From CAZRHH01 sp964599885 (GTDB taxonomy: Bacteria > Chloroflexota > Dehalococcoidia > DSTF01 > JACRBR01), in the NCBI GenBank assembly GCA_964599885.1, contig CAZRHH010000123.1, positions 1 through 6,517 on the forward strand: a DNA stretch of 6,517 nt, given 5' to 3'. The translations under genes were made by a program, and so were the position numbers. The notes beneath the pieces are model-generated. The model worked only from the letters and a program-made list of their open reading frames with translations. It ran no database searches and was not told the origin of the DNA. Positions 5,499 through 6,517 of the stretch are shown here, piece after piece. Numbering within the stretch: position 1 is the first letter of the stretch; the number at the start of each line of letters is the position of its first letter.

Positions 5499-5585
5499 TG
5501 GCGGAGAGGGCGGGATTCGAACCCGCGAGGCTCATCACCTACCGTTTTTCGAGAACGGCACCATCAACCACTCGGACACCTCTCC
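5499..5585 (-). tRNA. tRNA-Ser(CGA)
   Basis: Class II tRNA on the minus strand. The acceptor stem GGAGAGG (5585-5579) pairs with CCTCTCC (5509-5503), then discriminator G and encoded CCA (5501-5499). The anticodon arm CCGTT/AACGG encloses CTCGAAA with anticodon CGA at 5551-5549, reading UCG. The variable arm is long (TAGG...CCTC). The T arm is GCGGG-TTCGAAT-CCCGC. It shares the acceptor stem of the neighbouring tRNA-Ser(GGA), as expected for isoacceptors recognised by one seryl-tRNA synthetase. Confidence 0.97.
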
Positions 5586-5591
5586 ACTCGG

Positions 5592-5620
5592 AGTATAGCC
5601 TGTGGTTTCTGCTGTTTGCA
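5592..5620 (-). promoter_or_regulatory. Candidate promoter of the tRNA-Ser pair
   Basis: On the minus strand, TATACT (5597-5592) is a near-consensus -10 box ending 6 nt before the mature 5' end of tRNA-Ser(CGA). TGCAAA (5620-5615), 17 nt upstream, is a weak -35 match (3 of 6). Transcription would begin at or a few bases before the mature end. The -10 call is stronger than the -35 call. Confidence 0.5.
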
Positions 5621-5644
5621 CCGGCTCGAACACTGGCGGATAGA

Positions 5645-5688
5645 AGCTGGAGGATGGAGCGTGTTGACGCGAATCCATCCTCCATGCT
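5645..5688. repeat. Dispersed palindromic element, copy 2
   Basis: Arms GGAGGATGGA (5649-5658) and TCCATCCTCC (5674-5683) are identical to copy 1 at 3519-3553, with the same 15-nt spacing. Inside, GCGT-GTTG-ACGC extends the helix with a GTTG tetraloop and a GAA bulge. Outside, T5648-A5684 and AGC/GCT (5645-5647 with 5686-5688) lengthen it further. The minus-strand loop shares CGTCAAC with the plus strand of copy 1, so the two copies lie in opposite orientation. Confidence 0.75.
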
Positions 5689-5694
5689 CCAACT

Positions 5695-5712
5695 GCCAAT
5701 GCCTCGATTGGC
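5695..5712. repeat. 6-bp hairpin downstream of the membrane-protein gene
   Basis: GCCAAT (5695-5700) pairs with ATTGGC (5707-5712) around GCCTCG. It lies 18 nt beyond the stop of the minus-strand gene at 5730. No T-run follows, so a terminator role is weak. It may be the end of the adjacent palindromic element. Confidence 0.35.
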
Positions 5713-5729
5713 GTTCACGCGCCGTCGCG

Positions 5730-6416
5730 TTACCGTCCGTGTGTCATGTTCTCGAAGCGCTGCTCTTGCTCTTGCTGCGCCTCGCGGGATGCGTGGCGGC
5801 CGGCGCGGACGGCGCCGCGGATGCGGGCGCGCGCCTTGCCGACGAACCCCTGCGGCTCTGGAATGATCGCTGCGTCATCGATGGCGCCGGCGCGGAACTC
5901 TGGCGGCACGGCTTCGTCATCGATGCCGGGGCGGGCGAACAGCCAGATCGCCAGCGCGACGAGCGCCATCACGGCGCCGACGACGAGCAGCACGAGGAGT
6001 AGCTTGCCGCCACCGCCGCCGCTCGATGATGCCTGCCGCATGACGCGTTGTTCTGCCTTCTTCGCGGCCTCGGCGGCCTTCTTCTTCGTTTCGCGCTCGG
6101 CCTGTTCGGCGCGCTTCTTGTCACGCTTCTGCTTCAGCGTGACGGGCTCGAACTCGAACTCCAGTTTGCCGAACGGCGTCTGAAACTCGACCTCGTACTC
6201 CGGATCTTCGTCGGTGCTCTTCTTCTTGTCCTTCTTGCTGGCTTCCTTCTTTCGGTTCTTCTCGGCCTTCTTCGCATCCTTGCCGAGCTTTTCGGCGACG
6301 GCCGTTCCGGCGTGGTTCGCCGATGCTTGCAGTTTGGCCCCGTACTCCTCGCCCAGTTCTTGTGCGCGCTCCATCACCGCGGTGGCGGAATCGCGGGTGG
6401 CTGCATCCTTCGCCAT
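5730..6416 (-). CDS. Single-pass membrane protein of unknown function with charged coiled-coil-like N-terminal region
   Basis: I do not recognise a family. The 228 residues have an Ala-rich amphipathic start (1-45) and a very Lys/Glu/Ala-rich stretch (41-70). A short aromatic/acidic block follows at 71-92 (PEYEVEFQTPFGKLEFEFEP), which looks like a small beta element and the likeliest conserved part. A second Lys/Glu/Ala helix (93-124) is probably coiled coil. Then come a Ser/Gly linker (130-137), one hydrophobic span (about 138-160, LLLVLLVVGAVMALVALAIWLF), and a C-terminal tail that is first acidic, then Arg-rich. No signal peptide is seen. The basic N-terminal side suggests N-in, C-out. The ATG at 6416 is secured by AGGAGGTGATC immediately upstream. 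Lysine codons are almost all AAG, in keeping with the high G+C. Confidence 0.88.
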   Translation of the reverse strand: MAKDAATRDSATAVMERAQELGEEYGAKLQASANHAGTAVAEKLGKDAKKAEKNRKKEASKKDKKKSTDEDPEYEVEFQTPFGKLEFEFEPVTLKQKRDKKRAEQAERETKKKAAEAAKKAEQRVMRQASSSGGGGGKLLLVLLVVGAVMALVALAIWLFARPGIDDEAVPPEFRAGAIDDAAIIPEPQGFVGKARARIRGAVRAGRHASREAQQEQEQRFENMTHGR

Positions 6417-6417
6417 C

Positions 6418-6428
6418 GATCACCTCCT
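6418..6428 (-). promoter_or_regulatory. Unusually long Shine-Dalgarno site of the membrane-protein gene
   Basis: AGGAGGTGATC on the minus strand is complementary over 11 nt to the canonical bacterial 16S rRNA 3' end (GATCACCTCCT). AGGAGG is 6 nt from the ATG. It decides the start at 6416 and predicts strong initiation. Other genes here have only AGGAGG or GGAG, or no site. Confidence 0.85.
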
Positions 6429-6431
6429 GAG

Positions 6432-6460
6432 AAAACGCGAAAGCTGGAAGAAGGGCCAGC
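6432..6460 (-). terminator. Possible weak terminator of the upstream minus-strand gene
   Basis: On the minus strand, GCTGG (6460-6456) and CCAGC (6447-6443) form a 5-bp stem around an 8-nt pyrimidine loop, followed by TTTCGCGTTTT. It lies between the putative stop at 6477 and the next gene's Shine-Dalgarno site. The stem is short and the T-run interrupted, so the call is weak. Confidence 0.3.
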
Positions 6461-6476
6461 ACCCTCAGCTGCGGAG

Positions 6477-6517
6477 TTAGGGTTTCGGCTTGTCGCCGCC
6501 GGCGCCGGCGAGGCCCG
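6477..6517 (-). CDS. Possible 3' end of an unidentified minus-strand gene
   Basis: From the right edge the minus strand reads GLAGAGGDKPKP and then TAA (6479-6477). A Gly-rich, charged, Pro/Lys-ended tail resembles a disordered C-terminus, and the 60-nt spacing to the next start is normal for a same-strand neighbour. Twelve codons are too few to name a family or exclude a chance open frame. Confidence 0.35.
   Translation of the reverse strand, partial: GLAGAGGDKPKP

Overview
This is a G+C-rich bacterial chromosome segment with compact gene spacing. It carries two genes of coenzyme F420 metabolism (npdG and cofE), a long-form ribosome hibernation factor, two tandem tRNA-Ser genes and repeat-rich intergenic DNA. 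The CofE is a stand-alone protein of 249 residues. It lacks the C-terminal nitroreductase-like domain of actinobacterial FbiB, so an F420-using Chloroflexota lineage (Dehalococcoidia or Thermomicrobia type) fits better than an actinomycete. That assignment is inference; no ribosomal RNA or core phylogenetic marker is present.

Layout, left to right. 1-848 (-) is the N-terminal part of an aldehyde dehydrogenase that runs off the left edge. 849-1511 has no gene: it holds the dehydrogenase's Shine-Dalgarno site and candidate promoter, a long imperfect hairpin (971-1030), five direct repeats of exactly 82 bp (1037-1446), a short heptamer array, and an apparently leaderless promoter for hpf. 1512-2090 (+) is hpf, ending only 4 nt from the stop of cofE, which converges on it. 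2095-3488 (-) is the npdG-cofE pair joined by an ATGA overlap. A 115-nt gap with a palindromic element separates it from an upstream SDR oxidoreductase (3604-4386, -). A 279-nt gap with a duplicated segment and a strong hairpin precedes a DUF1697 protein (4666-5229, -; TTG start). Next come tRNA-Ser(GGA) and tRNA-Ser(CGA), both on the minus strand, then a second copy of the palindromic element in inverted orientation, then a single-pass membrane protein of unknown function (5730-6416, -). The last 41 bases look like the 3' end of another minus-strand gene.

How the genes fit together: NpdG moves hydride between NADP(H) and F420, and CofE adds the glutamate tail to F420-0, so the pair links cofactor maturation and reduction. 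The SDR and aldehyde dehydrogenase are redox enzymes with unassigned substrates; nothing in the sequence shows that they use F420. No defence system, CRISPR array, transposase or biosynthetic cluster is visible. The most unusual content is non-coding: the 82-bp repeat array, the 7-bp-period arrays at three sites, and two inverted copies of a palindromic element sharing the same 10-bp arms and 15-nt spacing.
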